Origin: Bdellovibrionales bacterium
GTDB lineage: Bacteria > Bdellovibrionota > Bdellovibrionia > Bdellovibrionales > Bdellovibrionaceae
Length of the DNA stretch: 64,000 nt
Direction: 5' to 3'
Assembly (NCBI GenBank): GCA_016713585.1
Contig: JADJOV010000012.1
Location: 1-64,000 of the forward strand
Shown piece by piece: positions 9,887-19,303 of the stretch. The notes under the pieces are model-generated. The model saw only the letters and a list, made by a program, of their open reading frames with translations, had not been told where the DNA came from and did not search any database. Positions within the stretch are counted from its first letter, which is position 1, and each line of letters opens with the position of its first letter. Both the position numbers and the translations under genes were made by a program.

Positions 9887-12205
9887 ATGGGCTCGAATTT
9901 CGATAAGGAAGCACTAGATTATCACTCACAGGGAAAGCCTGGCAAAATAGAAGTTGTTTCAAGCAAACCGTGTTCAACTGAAAAAGATCTTTCTTTGGCC
10001 TATTCCCCTGGTGTCGCAGCACCTTGCTTAGTGATCGCCAAAGATTCTTCAAGAGTTTACGAATACACGGCTAAAGGGAACTTGGTGGGAGTGATCTCTA
10101 ATGGAACTGCAGTTCTTGGTCTTGGAAATATCGGACCGCTCGCCTCTAAACCCGTGATGGAAGGTAAAGGAATTTTATTTAAACAGTTTGCTGGAATTGA
10201 TGTTTTTGACATTGAAATCAAAACTCAGGATCCCAAAGAGTTCATTCAAGCTGTCAAACAACTCGAACCGACTTTTGGCGGGATCAACCTTGAAGATATA
10301 AAGGCTCCAGAGTGTTTTGAAATCGAAGAAACACTTAAAAAAGAAATGAATATTCCAGTTTTTCATGATGATCAGCATGGGACAGCCATTGTGAGTGGAG
10401 CTGCTTTGATTAATGCCTGCCAGGTGGTTGGAAAATCCTTGGATCGCATTCGTTTAGTTGTCAACGGGGCGGGGGCCTCTGCGATTGCTTGCTCAAAGAT
10501 TTTTCTTTCGCTTGGAGTTCTCCCGAGAAATCTCACTATGTGTGATTCCTCGGGGGTGATCTACAAGGGTCGCAAGGATGGAATGAACACCTACAAGGCT
10601 CAATTCGCGGTTGAAACTGAAAAACGAACCCTCACCGAGGCGCTTGAGGGCGCCGATGTTTTTGTTGGCCTTTCTGTCGCTGGAGCCGTCACTGGCGAAA
10701 TGCTTCTGAAAATGGCCAAAGATCCAATATTTTTGCCATGGCCAACCCCGATCCAGAAATCGAGCCTGCTGCCGCAAAACTTGCACGACCTGATGCCATT
10801 ATCGCAACCGGCCGATCTGACTATCCAAACCAAGTTAATAACGTTCTCGGGTTTCCATCGATTTTTCGCGGAGCTCTTGACACTCGATCCACACAAATCA
10901 ACGAGGCCATGAAACTCGCAGCGGTCAAAGCCCTAGCGACTCTCGCCCGAGAAGAAGTCCCTGATCGAGTGTCTGACACTTATGGAGGAAAATCCTTTCG
11001 CTTTGGCCGAGAATATTTAATTCCAAAACCTTTTGATAATCGCGTCTTGCTGTGGGTCGCTCCGGCCGTGGCTCAAGCTGCCATTGACTCAGGGGTCGCA
11101 ACAAAAAAAATCACTGATTGGGAAGCCTATCGTGACCATCTTGAGGCCTTCCAAGGACCATCGAAGGCCTTTATTCGCACCGCAATTAACCGCGTTCATC
11201 AAAACTCTCAGGAAAATGCGGCGGGATTGCCACGCATTGTATTCCCAGAGGGGACCTCCACAAAAGTATTGAAGGCAATTAAAACCCTGATTGATGAAAA
11301 AATCTGCCAACCAATCCTTTTAGGTTATCCAGACCGAATTCATGCCAAAATTGAAGCCTTGGGCCTTGGAAGTCTCGCCCATGTCCCCGTGATTCATCCA
11401 TCGAAACACGCCAATTTCAAAACCTATGTTAATGCGCTCTATCTCAGACGTCAGAGAAAGGGCGTTAATTTACGAGAGGCGGAACGCCTGATGAGTGAGC
11501 CAAATTACTTCGGCTCCATGATGGTGACTCAAGGTGACGCCGATGGGATGGTGACAGGCTCCTCCCAAGATTACGCTGATGCTGTCCGACCCATTTTACA
11601 GGTTGTTGGGCTTCATAAAGAGGGCGTGCCAGCCGGAGTTAATTTTGTACTGACTGAAGATCGAATGTTTTTACTCACTGACACCACTGTGAATATCAAT
11701 CCCAGTGCTGAACAGTTAGCACAGATTGCCCTTCAAGCTGCGAAAGTCGCCGAGTACTTTGGAATGACTCCTCGAATTGCCATGTTGAGCTATTCAAATT
11801 TCACGGCTCAACCGGGAACGCCAGCCAAAATGAAACTCGCTGCTGAGCTCGTCAAAAAAAGCTCGCCCCGAATTGATTTGCGACGGAGACATCCAAGCTG
11901 ATTCAGCAGTCAATTCTAAAATCGTGGAACGCATTTTCCCTTTCTGCAACCTGAAAGGATCTGCGAATATTTTGGTTTTTCCAAATTTGGAATCCAGCAA
12001 TATCGCCTACAAGCTTCTGCAACAAATTGGAAAAATTGAAGTTGTTGGGCCATTTTTGATGGGTGTTCGACGAAGTGCCAACGTTTTACAACGGACCACC
12101 ACAGTTGAAGGAATCGTTCATTCCTGTGTCCTCACGGCCCTGGAAGCTCAGTTTATCAAGGTCTATCGGGAAAAAAATGGCCCTGGAAATAATCCTACAC
12201 TTTAA
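9887..12205 (+). CDS. maeB: NADP-type malic enzyme fused to a phosphotransacetylase-like domain, two frameshifts
   Basis: Decarboxylates malate to pyruvate, linking C4 acids to acetyl units. The ATG at 9887 follows GGGAGG. The N-terminal malic domain carries the SLAYSPGVAAPC segment; the substrate and metal region includes FHDDQHGTA (near 10365-10385), followed by the NADP-binding VNGAGASAIAC. The C-terminal half (from about 11200) resembles phosphotransacetylase, as in MaeB. Frameshifts: near 10730-10734, where one more T in a T5 run restores DPIFFAMANPDPEI, and at 11854-11860, where one fewer A in an A7 run restores KKARPELICDGD. Both are mononucleotide runs, so I take the gene as intact. 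About 770 residues, as expected for MaeB. Confidence 0.88.
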
Positions 12206-12332
12206 GCGCCCAAGCTAGCTGATACGCCTAATAGCAGCCATAAAATTTATTTATCTCAATATCAACCATTACTCTTTATTATAAAAAAAAACCTGTTACA
12301 CTTAAGTCAGGTTTGCAAAGGAGTTCACTCGG
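12206..12332 (+). promoter_or_regulatory. maeB-hflX spacer
   Basis: 127 bases, AT-rich with an A-run near 12282; no gene. It probably carries the hflX promoter. AAAGGAG at 12317-12323 is the ribosome-binding site of hflX. Confidence 0.4.
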
Positions 12333-13589
12333 TTGACAACACAGACTCACGTCACTGCGCAGGAGAGGCCCTCGTCATCGGAGTTGGACTTAAATCAGAG
12401 CCTTTATCAGAAATCGAAAACTTATTGGAGCTTGAAGAACTTGTGGTTGCTGCCGGCGGCAGGATTTGTGGGCTCCAGCCACACAGGTTTTGTCCCAATG
12501 GAACAACGACTCTTATTGGCTCCGGGAAAAAGTCAAGAAATTTTTGATATGGTGAAAGATTCTGGTGCAACTCTGGTCGTCATTGATCACCAACTGTCAG
12601 GAGTGCAAACACGAAATTTAGAAGTGGCAATCGCTGCCCGAGTTATTGATCGCAATCAATTGATTTTAGATATTTTTGCCCAACGTGCGCAGACCTTTGA
12701 AGGAAAACTCCAAGTGGAATTGGCGCAGCTCTTGGATCAAATGCCCCGAATGGTCGATGCCTGGATGGGCTCTTTGTCTCGTCAAGGCGGCGGAATTGGA
12801 ACGAGAGGCCCCGGAGAGACCGCACTTGAGAGTGATCGTCGCCGAATTCGTGAGCGCGTCGCCATTATTCGTAAGAAACTCGAAGGGGTCCGCCGTAACC
12901 GCGCCCAGTATCGAAGCTCCCGTCGACGTCACGAGATTCCGAGCTTCGCCTTGGTCGGTTATACGAATTCTGGAAAGAGCTCACTGCTTAATCGATTGAC
13001 GGGGCCGGGTTTTGGCAAAAACCGGGTTTTGCGACTTGATCCGACCACGCGAAAGGTTTTTTTGCCTGCAGGCCCCCCGGCTGTCGTCACAGATACTGTT
13101 GGGTTTATTCGTAAACTTCCAACCCAGTTGATCGAAGCTTTCAAGGCCACCCTCGAAGAATCAACCGAGGCGGATGTGCTTTTACATGTTGTCGATCTAT
13201 CTTCCCCAAATATGAAGCGACAAATAGAAGTGGTTGAGTCCCTGATTCAAGAATTTCAATGGAAAGACAAAAAGATTATTCATGTTTTCAACAAAGTCGA
13301 TATAGCACCACTTGAACGACAGTTTCAGGTTCAGCATTTCCCGCGAGTCTTTGTGAGTGCTGCCACAGGGCAGGGAATTGAGTCCCTCAAAAAATTAATG
13401 ATGGAAAGCATTGAAGAAATTCATGTCGATGCCCAACTTTTTTTCCCCTTACAAGAAGAGTATAAAATCTATGATTTGAGTCGAGAAACTCAGATTCAGC
13501 GCAAAGAGTCTGCCAGCGAAGGAACTCTTTGTTATGCTCAACTCACTCCGTCTCTCTTGGCCCGTTGGAAATCCTTTTTAGTTAAATAA
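12333..13589 (+). CDS. hflX: Ribosome-associated GTPase HflX, N-terminus hidden in another frame
   Basis: GTPase that splits or rescues stalled ribosomes. TTG start at 12333, ten bases after AAAGGAG. The middle and C-terminal parts are typical: RVIDRNQLILDIFAQRA, GKLQVELAQL, GGGIGTRGPGETALESDRR, the G1 loop GYTNSGKSS (209-217), DTVGF and FNKVD. The first 65 residues are not HflX-like in the open frame. In the next frame, positions about 12365-12530 read ALVIGVGLKSEPLSEIENLL, then ELEELVVAAGG and TLIGSGK, which is the true HflX N-domain. Two compensating single-base errors (near 12360-12372 and in the A5 run 12527-12531) thus leave the ORF open but scramble this domain. Confidence 0.9.
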   Translation: MTTQTHVTAQERPSSSELDLNQSLYQKSKTYWSLKNLWLLPAAGFVGSSHTGFVPMEQRLLLAPGKSQEIFDMVKDSGATLVVIDHQLSGVQTRNLEVAIAARVIDRNQLILDIFAQRAQTFEGKLQVELAQLLDQMPRMVDAWMGSLSRQGGGIGTRGPGETALESDRRRIRERVAIIRKKLEGVRRNRAQYRSSRRRHEIPSFALVGYTNSGKSSLLNRLTGPGFGKNRVLRLDPTTRKVFLPAGPPAVVTDTVGFIRKLPTQLIEAFKATLEESTEADVLLHVVDLSSPNMKRQIEVVESLIQEFQWKDKKIIHVFNKVDIAPLERQFQVQHFPRVFVSAATGQGIESLKKLMMESIEEIHVDAQLFFPLQEEYKIYDLSRETQIQRKESASEGTLCYAQLTPSLLARWKSFLVK

Positions 13590-13641
13590 ATAATTCCACT
13601 AATTCTCTGCATCAAACTATTTCCCTTGAAATTCATGAGCG

Positions 13642-13666
13642 CCCCTCATTCAATATTATTGAGGGG
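13642..13666 (+). terminator. Possible terminator hairpin after hflX
   Basis: CCCCTCA and TGAGGGG form a 7-bp stem around an 11-base AT loop. There is no long T-tract, so it is a weak candidate. Confidence 0.4.
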
Positions 13667-13732
13667 AATTCAGGGCCATGGTGGGTCTGATTCATTTTAT
13701 AAAAAACCCAATGATTGGGCGAGGGGGAATTG

Positions 13733-14446
13733 ATGTTTAATTTTTTTTCAAAAACGGTTGTGCGGGCAGGAATTTTACTGATTTTTGGTAGTCATTGTTT
13801 TGCCGCCGCACCCGAATCATCGGTGGTCTTTGATTCCAATGTTCCAAAAGATATTCAGGCTCAAATGCTCAATGATCTGACCTTTATGGCAGAGCTTCAG
13901 GGAAGCAATCAAACGGCTTTTCACAAGCAGATCTTTGGCGATTTTTCAGGAAATTCTTATAAAAACTTTTTTGAAACCCGAGTTCGAAAAATTGGGATGA
14001 ATGCCTGCGGGGGTGGAAACGCCGTTGCCTGTGTTATTCCTTTTCTAGCTTCAAATAAAATGTTTCTCACGAATAATTTTGTTAAATTCAGTCATCCTCA
14101 GATTGCTCGAATGATGGTCGTCTACCATGAAGCCAGACACACCGAGAGCCAACAAGGCAATTGGGCCCACGACACCTGCCCGACTCCTTTCTTGGACGAA
14201 CAGGGTCATGACAAAAAGAGTATTTGGACTGGTGCAATTCTGGAGGGAGAAGCCGCCTGTGATTCCACAGCCTTTGGCTCCTATGGCTCCTCGACGATCT
14301 TGTTAAAAAATGTGACCAAGTTTTGCGCGAACTGCAGCGATAAGGTCAAGATGGATGCCGATATCTATGCGATTGATCAACTGGGGCGAATTAATCGGGA
14401 TGATGTTAAAAAATCAATGATTGCTGATTTCAATGGAAACAAATAA
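13733..14446 (+). CDS. Exported protein with an HExxH zinc-protease-like motif
   Basis: About 237 residues. I chose the ATG at 13733 because GAGGGGG lies just upstream and the sequence then opens directly with a signal peptide (MFNFFSKTVVRAGILLIFG... cleaved near CFAAAPE). The central YHEARHTE is an HExxH-type zinc site, and EGEAACDS about 45 residues later may give the third ligand. Cysteines are plentiful (ACGGGNAVAC, CPTPF, FCANC), which fits an oxidised periplasmic or secreted protein. I cannot name a peptidase family. Its end overlaps the next gene by 14 bases, suggesting translational coupling. Confidence 0.65.
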   Translation: MFNFFSKTVVRAGILLIFGSHCFAAAPESSVVFDSNVPKDIQAQMLNDLTFMAELQGSNQTAFHKQIFGDFSGNSYKNFFETRVRKIGMNACGGGNAVACVIPFLASNKMFLTNNFVKFSHPQIARMMVVYHEARHTESQQGNWAHDTCPTPFLDEQGHDKKSIWTGAILEGEAACDSTAFGSYGSSTILLKNVTKFCANCSDKVKMDADIYAIDQLGRINRDDVKKSMIADFNGNK

Positions 14447-15206
14447 TCTAAAAACTTGGCTTATCTTGGGATTTGGAGGCTTTCTTCTCGGAGGCCTCCT
14501 TTTTTATTCAAGCCTGGGCCACCACGGAGAAGATAAGACAGTCTTAAAAGAGACAAGCCTAACCACTCAACATAGTCTTGCCTCTAAAAAGGAAAACTCT
14601 CAAGATTCAGATGCCACTGATTTAAATCGCAATTCTGAACTAACACCAAGTTCTAAAACTTCGCAAACAGCTCAGTCCTTAACCGCGACGAAGTCAGTTT
14701 CTGCCCTTTCCGCTGACGATCATAAAAAGTGGGAAGTTCTTCAAGAGATTTTAGCGTCTCAGAATGATAATGATCCTCGCCTCGATAAGACCTTTAAGGG
14801 AATGAGTGATGACTTGCACTTGATTCTTCAAGAGCAGTACCTGGAAATTCCCGCAGAAAACCGCAATCAAAGAGGTTTGTTGGCTTTTTTGATTGCTCGG
14901 GATCTAAAGAACACAGAGGATTTAGATTTTTTAAAGAAAATCTACGAGGAAAGCCCGTGCCTAAGTCTTGAAAATTGCAATTCACGGACGTCGAGTGACC
15001 CACATCTTTCTGGCGTCGACGAAGCTTCGATGAATTACCCTCAACTCGCTTCACTTTATCAGCTAGAAAAGCAGCTCAATGACAATCCGGGCATTTTCGC
15101 TGATTCTTCGATGAAGGATCATGCCATGGCGGTGATTGAACAAGCTCTGAAGTTTCCGGTTGCCTCTGTCCAAAGAAAAGCCGCTGAAATTCAGGCTCGT
15201 TTTTGA
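14433..15206 (+). CDS. Membrane-anchored protein of unknown function
   Basis: Starts at ATG 14433 (METNNLKTWL), inside the end of the preceding gene. One hydrophobic segment (about residues 8-29: WLILGFGGFLLGGLLFYSS) anchors it. A Ser/Thr/Asn-rich linker of about 60 residues follows, then a helical domain containing a short cysteine pair (SPCLSLENCNS). No known motif. Coupling to the HExxH protein suggests a joint role at the envelope, which is inference. Its stop overlaps the convergent thioesterase gene by 16 bases. Confidence 0.6.
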   Translation: METNNLKTWLILGFGGFLLGGLLFYSSLGHHGEDKTVLKETSLTTQHSLASKKENSQDSDATDLNRNSELTPSSKTSQTAQSLTATKSVSALSADDHKKWEVLQEILASQNDNDPRLDKTFKGMSDDLHLILQEQYLEIPAENRNQRGLLAFLIARDLKNTEDLDFLKKIYEESPCLSLENCNSRTSSDPHLSGVDEASMNYPQLASLYQLEKQLNDNPGIFADSSMKDHAMAVIEQALKFPVASVQRKAAEIQARF

Positions 15207-15658
15207 TATTTGTTGCGCTCTGCCACTCGGTGAATTCTGCGCTGTGTGGCTTCTTTATGACGCCTGATTTCATCTGAAGATTCTAGCAATAATGCAGGCA
15301 CCTCTTTTGGCTTTCCGGCCAAATCTAAAGCGACAAACGTTAAGTAAGCAGATGAAGTATGAAATGATTCCCCGGTCCGAGGATTTTCCGCATCAACACG
15401 GACGCCGACTTCCATGGAAGTTCTAGAGACAAAATTAACACTTGCTTTGAGATTTACAACCCAGCCCATAAAAACTGGAGCAACAAAATGGAGTTGATCA
15501 ATACTTGCAGTGACAACGTCTGAATTTGAGTGTCTTTGCGCTGCAATGGCTGCGGCGATATCTATCCAGGAGACGACCGTGCCGCCAAAAATAGTTCCTC
15601 GAGCATTAATATGCGAAGGCAAAACAAGCTGTGTCATCACAACCTGAGATGCCTTCAC
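15191..15658 (-). CDS. Acyl-CoA thioesterase, hotdog fold (YciA/BACH type)
   Basis: Hydrolyses acyl-CoA to free acid and CoA. 155 residues, as usual for the single-hotdog forms. The helix and active-site signature HINARGTIFGGTVVSWIDIA, with the catalytic-type Asp in WIDIAAA, is clear, as is TASIDQLHFVAPV. The C-terminal tail is basic (RRHKEATQRRIHRVAERN). The start used is a GTG at 15658; the ATG at 15636 (MTQLVLPSHIN) is a good alternative. It may balance CoA pools during beta-oxidation, but it is not in an operon with the fad genes. Confidence 0.85.
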   Translation of the reverse strand: MKASQVVMTQLVLPSHINARGTIFGGTVVSWIDIAAAIAAQRHSNSDVVTASIDQLHFVAPVFMGWVVNLKASVNFVSRTSMEVGVRVDAENPRTGESFHTSSAYLTFVALDLAGKPKEVPALLLESSDEIRRHKEATQRRIHRVAERNKYQKRA

Positions 15659-15681
15659 ACTTTTTGAAATCTGAGTGCTAA

Positions 15682-16074
15682 TTAAAGCCCCATCGCACCC
15701 ATGTCAGAATTCCCTGAGCGGCCAATACCGTTCTGAGCTCCTGGCAAGGTCGTGATAGTTGCACTTCCTGTTGGAATTGCCTGCTGCGTAGCAACTGGCG
15801 ATTTAAAAGAAGCCCCAGCTGCGATATTGGCATTGGCTTCCTGCCGAGCTTCGCTTTCGACGAATCCCAAATGAGGAAGACACCAAACAATCAACTGAGC
15901 TCGTGATTTCACGCTCATTTTCTTATAAATGTTCGTGAGGTGAAACTTCACGGTTTTTTCAGTAACAAAAAGCTGATTCGCAACTTCCTTGTTGGACAGG
16001 CCTTTGGAAACAAGTTCCGCAACCTCAGCCTCACGATTAGACAAACCTTTTTGTATTAGGACATCTCTGAGCAT
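15682..16074 (-). CDS. LuxR-type DNA-binding protein without receiver domain
   Basis: 130 residues. A complete LuxR/FixJ helix-turn-helix at about residues 5-65 (LSNREAEVAELVSKGLSNKE, VTEKTVKFHLTNIYKKM). It is followed by a low-complexity tail rich in Ala, Gly, Thr and Ser with no domain. No receiver or autoinducer domain precedes it: the start MLRDVLIQKG is only a few residues before the helix-turn-helix. This size is that of a stand-alone effector regulator. It faces away from the chemotaxis-type gene set at 16.4 kb across a 320-base gap. Confidence 0.85.
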   Translation of the reverse strand: MLRDVLIQKGLSNREAEVAELVSKGLSNKEVANQLFVTEKTVKFHLTNIYKKMSVKSRAQLIVWCLPHLGFVESEARQEANANIAAGASFKSPVATQQAIPTGSATITTLPGAQNGIGRSGNSDMGAMGL

Positions 16075-16395
16075 CCTTGCTCCCTTCCGCTAAATTGTTG
16101 ACCAATGAGTCATATTATTTTTTGCATATCGCCTTAGCAGTAAGACTGGACGTTGAATTCTTTCGGTTAATTCTTCATGATTTAGATAAAATTTGGCGAA
16201 CTACTTGTCACTTCCAAAGCTTTATCACACCCTCAAGACCCAACCGACGTCTAACCCCCCGTTTTCTCGACCACTCCGACAACACCACCTGTCTTAAGTC
16301 TGACAATATTTTTTATTAAAAGCAAGAGACCCAGACTCGAGTTTTTTAAAACTAGACCGAAGAGTCATTAGATTTTAACTCTTGAAGGAGAATCT
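16075..16395. promoter_or_regulatory. Intergenic region between the LuxR gene and cheY
   Basis: 320 bases without a convincing gene. AT-rich near 16310-16380. It should hold divergent promoters. GAAGGAG (16384-16390) is the ribosome-binding site for the downstream CheY gene. Confidence 0.4.
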
Positions 16396-16815
16396 ATGTT
16401 TCCAACGACGACAAAATTCCTTGTAATAGATGACTTCGCAACCATGCGCAAAATTATCAAAAAAACTCTTAATGAGTTGGGATATACTCTCATTGAAGAA
16501 GCCGACGATGGCGCCACAGCTTGGCCGCTGATTGAAGCAGCCCACGCAAAAGGCGAGCCCTACGGGTTCATCATTTCAGACTGGAATATGCCAAAAATGG
16601 CTGGCATTGACCTCCTGAAGCAATGTCGCGCTGAGGACAAATATAAAGGAGTCCCATTTATGTTAGTCACTGCCGAGAGCGAACAGAAACAGATTCTGGA
16701 GGCTGCCAAGGCTGGAGTGTCAGACTATGTAGTCAAACCATTTAATTCGGCAACGCTCAAACAGAAGATGGAAAAAGTCTGGGCCAAGTTTTCTCAAACA
16801 GCGAAAGTCGCTTAA
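16396..16815 (+). CDS. Single-domain CheY-like response regulator
   Basis: 139 residues, one receiver domain and no output domain. The acidic pocket is Asp12/Asp13, the phosphoacceptor Asp62 (ISDWNMP), the switch Thr near 93 (LVTAES) and the Lys in VVKPF. It begins seven bases after GAAGGAG. It lies upstream of a CheX-like phosphatase (31 bases apart) and an HD-GYP-like protein in one likely operon. CheX dephosphorylates CheY in other bacteria, so the two may be partners. Confidence 0.92.
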   Translation: MFPTTTKFLVIDDFATMRKIIKKTLNELGYTLIEEADDGATAWPLIEAAHAKGEPYGFIISDWNMPKMAGIDLLKQCRAEDKYKGVPFMLVTAESEQKQILEAAKAGVSDYVVKPFNSATLKQKMEKVWAKFSQTAKVA

Positions 16816-16846
16816 GATCACCCTCAATAAATAAAAGGAATCAATT

Positions 16847-17341
16847 ATGTCGGCAGCTCAAGTGATTCAGAACCCCCTCCTCGATAAAAAGCTAATCAAT
16901 GCCTTTATTGATGGGGTCAAGATGACGCTCTCTACGATGGCTCAAACTAATACGGTTTGCGGAAAGCCCTTTATCGAAACTGATTTTAAACTCCGGGGCG
17001 ATATAGCCGGAATGGTGGGAATGGTTGCTCCCCCAATGAAGGGCACCTTAATCATCTCTTTCCCAAAAGAATCTATCTTTCTGATTATAAAAAATATGAT
17101 TGGCGAAGAATATACTGAAATCACCACTGACGTTTCCGATGCGGTGGGAGAACTCACAAATATGATTTATGGAAGCGCAAAAACCTCACTCAATCAAATG
17201 GGGTATAATTTTGAAATGGCGATTCCAACAATTGTCAGGGGCGATTTTGTGATCAGCAAAACTCAGGTTGCTGCAACTCTTGTGATACCCTTCCAACTCG
17301 AAAACAAAAGTGAATTTTATATCGAAATTACGGTGAGTTAG
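16847..17341 (+). CDS. CheX-like CheY phosphatase
   Basis: 164 residues. The CheX/CheC/FliY signature is present: GELTNMIYGSAK holds the E-x-x-N pair (Glu102, Asn105) used to dephosphorylate CheY-P. The N-terminal part reads FIDGVKMTLSTM, then GDIAGMVGMVAPPMKGTLIISF, typical of CheX. The start at 16847 has AAAGGA upstream. The stop lies two bases before the GTG of the next gene, so the set is co-translated. Confidence 0.85.
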   Translation: MSAAQVIQNPLLDKKLINAFIDGVKMTLSTMAQTNTVCGKPFIETDFKLRGDIAGMVGMVAPPMKGTLIISFPKESIFLIIKNMIGEEYTEITTDVSDAVGELTNMIYGSAKTSLNQMGYNFEMAIPTIVRGDFVISKTQVAATLVIPFQLENKSEFYIEITVS

Positions 17342-17343
17342 AT

Positions 17344-18711
17344 GTGAAGTTAAAACCAAAACCCCAAGTTTTAGCTGCAAATGTTCAAGATAAAACGCGG
17401 GCTTTTTTGGAATCTCTATTTATCGATCTTAAGTGTTACGAACTAAGAACCGCAGCAAATCATAATCAGATTCTCGAAAATCCAGAGGAAGGCCTAAATC
17501 CAATTCTCTTAATTGTGGATGGACAATCTGAAGTCAATCAAGCCGCCGAATGGGTGCAAGTTCTAAAAATGACCTACCCTGTCCCGTTAATTGTGATTCA
17601 TGGCCCCGAAAATCCGATTGATTTCTCGCTTTTTCGAAAAAATGGCGCAGATCATCTGATTCACTTTCATTATGATCGGGAATTTATTGTGGACCTTATC
17701 CTCTCACTCGCGCCTGCTGATTTTCAAGACGAGGTTCCCCTCGCCGCCCTGAACTCTATTGACTATAATGAAATTCACCCAGACATGGAAACCAATTTTG
17801 ATGTCTATGTCCACCTCCCAGGGAACCAAAGGACGATTTTACTTCGCAGAACCGGGAGTTTGATCGAAGAAAAGACTCTTAAGAAAATCAAAGATTCAAA
17901 GCAAAATCTATACTTCAAGAAAACAGAGACAAAGAAATTTCTAGAATACGCAAGAACCGCCGTCACTATGCATGACTCAGTTCAAATTGTCGCCATGACT
18001 GAAAAACTAATCAAGTCAAAGAAAATAATTTTTGACATTATGGCCGAGTTTTTCAATACGGAAACGAATAACTTCGAAATCGGAAAAACCATCCTCGATC
18101 GTTGCCGAAAAATCGTCGGTGAATACGACATTCTGGTTCCTCGATCTCCCAGGGAGGCCTTTGACCGAATTGCTCTTCTTTCTGGCCAGGTCCGCAGTTT
18201 TTATCAGGATGCAATTTACACTGCCAATTTTTCTGCCTTGATTGGACAAATTATAGGCCTGAATTCTGAAGAGATTGAAACGATGGCCTTAGCAGGCTTA
18301 CTTCATAATATAGGACTCGCTGCTGTTCCAGAATATCAGCCCGGCGATGATTGGGAGAACCTCAGTGGCGAAGCCAGAACTCGATATCTGACCTACCCAG
18401 AGAGATCAGTCAATATGGTCAAAAGTCAGCGAGTTCCCCTTCCTCCAGAAGTGTCCACAGCCATTCTTCAGCACCGCGAGCTCCCAAATGGAACTGGCTT
18501 TCCAAATCGTCTCAAATCCTATCAAATAAGCCAAACCGCAAAGATCCTGGCCATCGCCTTCCGAATCCAAGAAATGACCGGACTCGTAAAAAATCAATCC
18601 CGCTATACTTTTAAAGTTGCAATGGAAACTCTCAAAAGTGAAATCAAAGAAGGTCAAAGCCCGCATGATATGGTTCTCCTCATGCAAATACTGAAAACTG
18701 CCGGCGCATAA
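17344..18711 (+). CDS. HD-GYP-like signalling protein with a degenerate active site
   Basis: 455 residues from a GTG at 17344. The N-terminal part (to about 120) resembles a receiver or Rossmann fold without a clear phospho-Asp; the middle is an uncharacterised domain (DVYVHLPGNQRTILLRR...) similar in layout to the protein at 22248. The C-terminal HD-GYP region (about 290-450) has LAGLLHNIGLA, where HD is replaced by HN, and LPNGTGFPNRL in place of the GYP loop. The loss of the metal-binding Asp suggests it no longer cleaves c-di-GMP and may bind it or act as a scaffold. Co-transcribed with cheX. Confidence 0.8.
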   Translation: MKLKPKPQVLAANVQDKTRAFLESLFIDLKCYELRTAANHNQILENPEEGLNPILLIVDGQSEVNQAAEWVQVLKMTYPVPLIVIHGPENPIDFSLFRKNGADHLIHFHYDREFIVDLILSLAPADFQDEVPLAALNSIDYNEIHPDMETNFDVYVHLPGNQRTILLRRTGSLIEEKTLKKIKDSKQNLYFKKTETKKFLEYARTAVTMHDSVQIVAMTEKLIKSKKIIFDIMAEFFNTETNNFEIGKTILDRCRKIVGEYDILVPRSPREAFDRIALLSGQVRSFYQDAIYTANFSALIGQIIGLNSEEIETMALAGLLHNIGLAAVPEYQPGDDWENLSGEARTRYLTYPERSVNMVKSQRVPLPPEVSTAILQHRELPNGTGFPNRLKSYQISQTAKILAIAFRIQEMTGLVKNQSRYTFKVAMETLKSEIKEGQSPHDMVLLMQILKTAGA

Positions 18712-18717
18712 AACCAG

Positions 18718-18891
18718 TTACCCCTCGAGCTCAATTTCTAGATAATTATCTCGATAAGATAAACTTGCCAAAGCCGAACCTGCCCGCTCAAGCCCCGAGA
18801 ACAAAAAAAACAAGACAAAAAAACCCCCGAGGATCCAACGAATTTGTGGACGACGATGAAAAGAATTTCCGCTTTCTGCTATAGAAACCAC
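18718..18891 (-). CDS. Small single-pass membrane protein
   Basis: 57 codons from a GTG at 18891 that overlaps the end of the RDD gene (stop at 18879). It has one hydrophobic stretch (WILGGFFVLFFLFSGL) with basic residues before it and acidic residues after. It ends seven bases from the convergent HD-GYP-like gene. It may be a real coupled gene or a tail of the RDD gene after another frameshift; I cannot decide. Confidence 0.4.
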   Translation of the reverse strand: MVSIAESGNSFHRRPQIRWILGGFFVLFFLFSGLERAGSALASLSYRDNYLEIELEG

Positions 18892-19303
18892 CCGAGTTCT
18901 CGCCCATAAATCAATCCAATGACTGCGATCATAACGAAAAAAAGTGTCCCATGAAGGGCCCAGCCCACAAAAAAAGATAGCTCACTGACAAGGGCTCGAA
19001 AATAACACTGCGTGAGCTCCAACGGAGCGTCTGGATGATCCCGATTCACGACCCTCAAATTAAACAAATACTTTCCAAGGGTCGACCTAAAAAAGTAATA
19101 GCTTAAACCCTCGTAACTTAAACGAACAAGAACAAAATATACCACCCAAACCAAATGAATACGAACAGTCCCTTCCTCAAAAACACACCTCGAAAGATCT
19201 GAAACCAAAATGGAAACTCAAGGACAAATCTCAAAACCTGATCGACTAATCGAGCCCAAAGCCTCTGGCTCGTCCGTGGAATTGTCGCCGATGCCTTCAT
19301 CAT
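18879..19303 (-). CDS. RDD-family membrane protein, frameshifted
   Basis: RDD domain membrane protein, possibly a transporter; substrate unknown. The opening SQRLWARLVDQVLRFVLE is the RDD hallmark (Arg-Leu-x-Asp); the second half carries the conserved STLGKYLFNLRVVNRD. Hydrophobic segments: FPFWFQIF, FVFIWFGWYILF / IHLVWVVYFVLVRL, and the C-terminal FFVGWALHGTLFFVMIAVIGL. The frame changes near 19150-19200. The start ATGATG overlaps the stop of the CCA-adding enzyme gene, with GGAGGT just upstream, so they are coupled. Confidence 0.7.
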
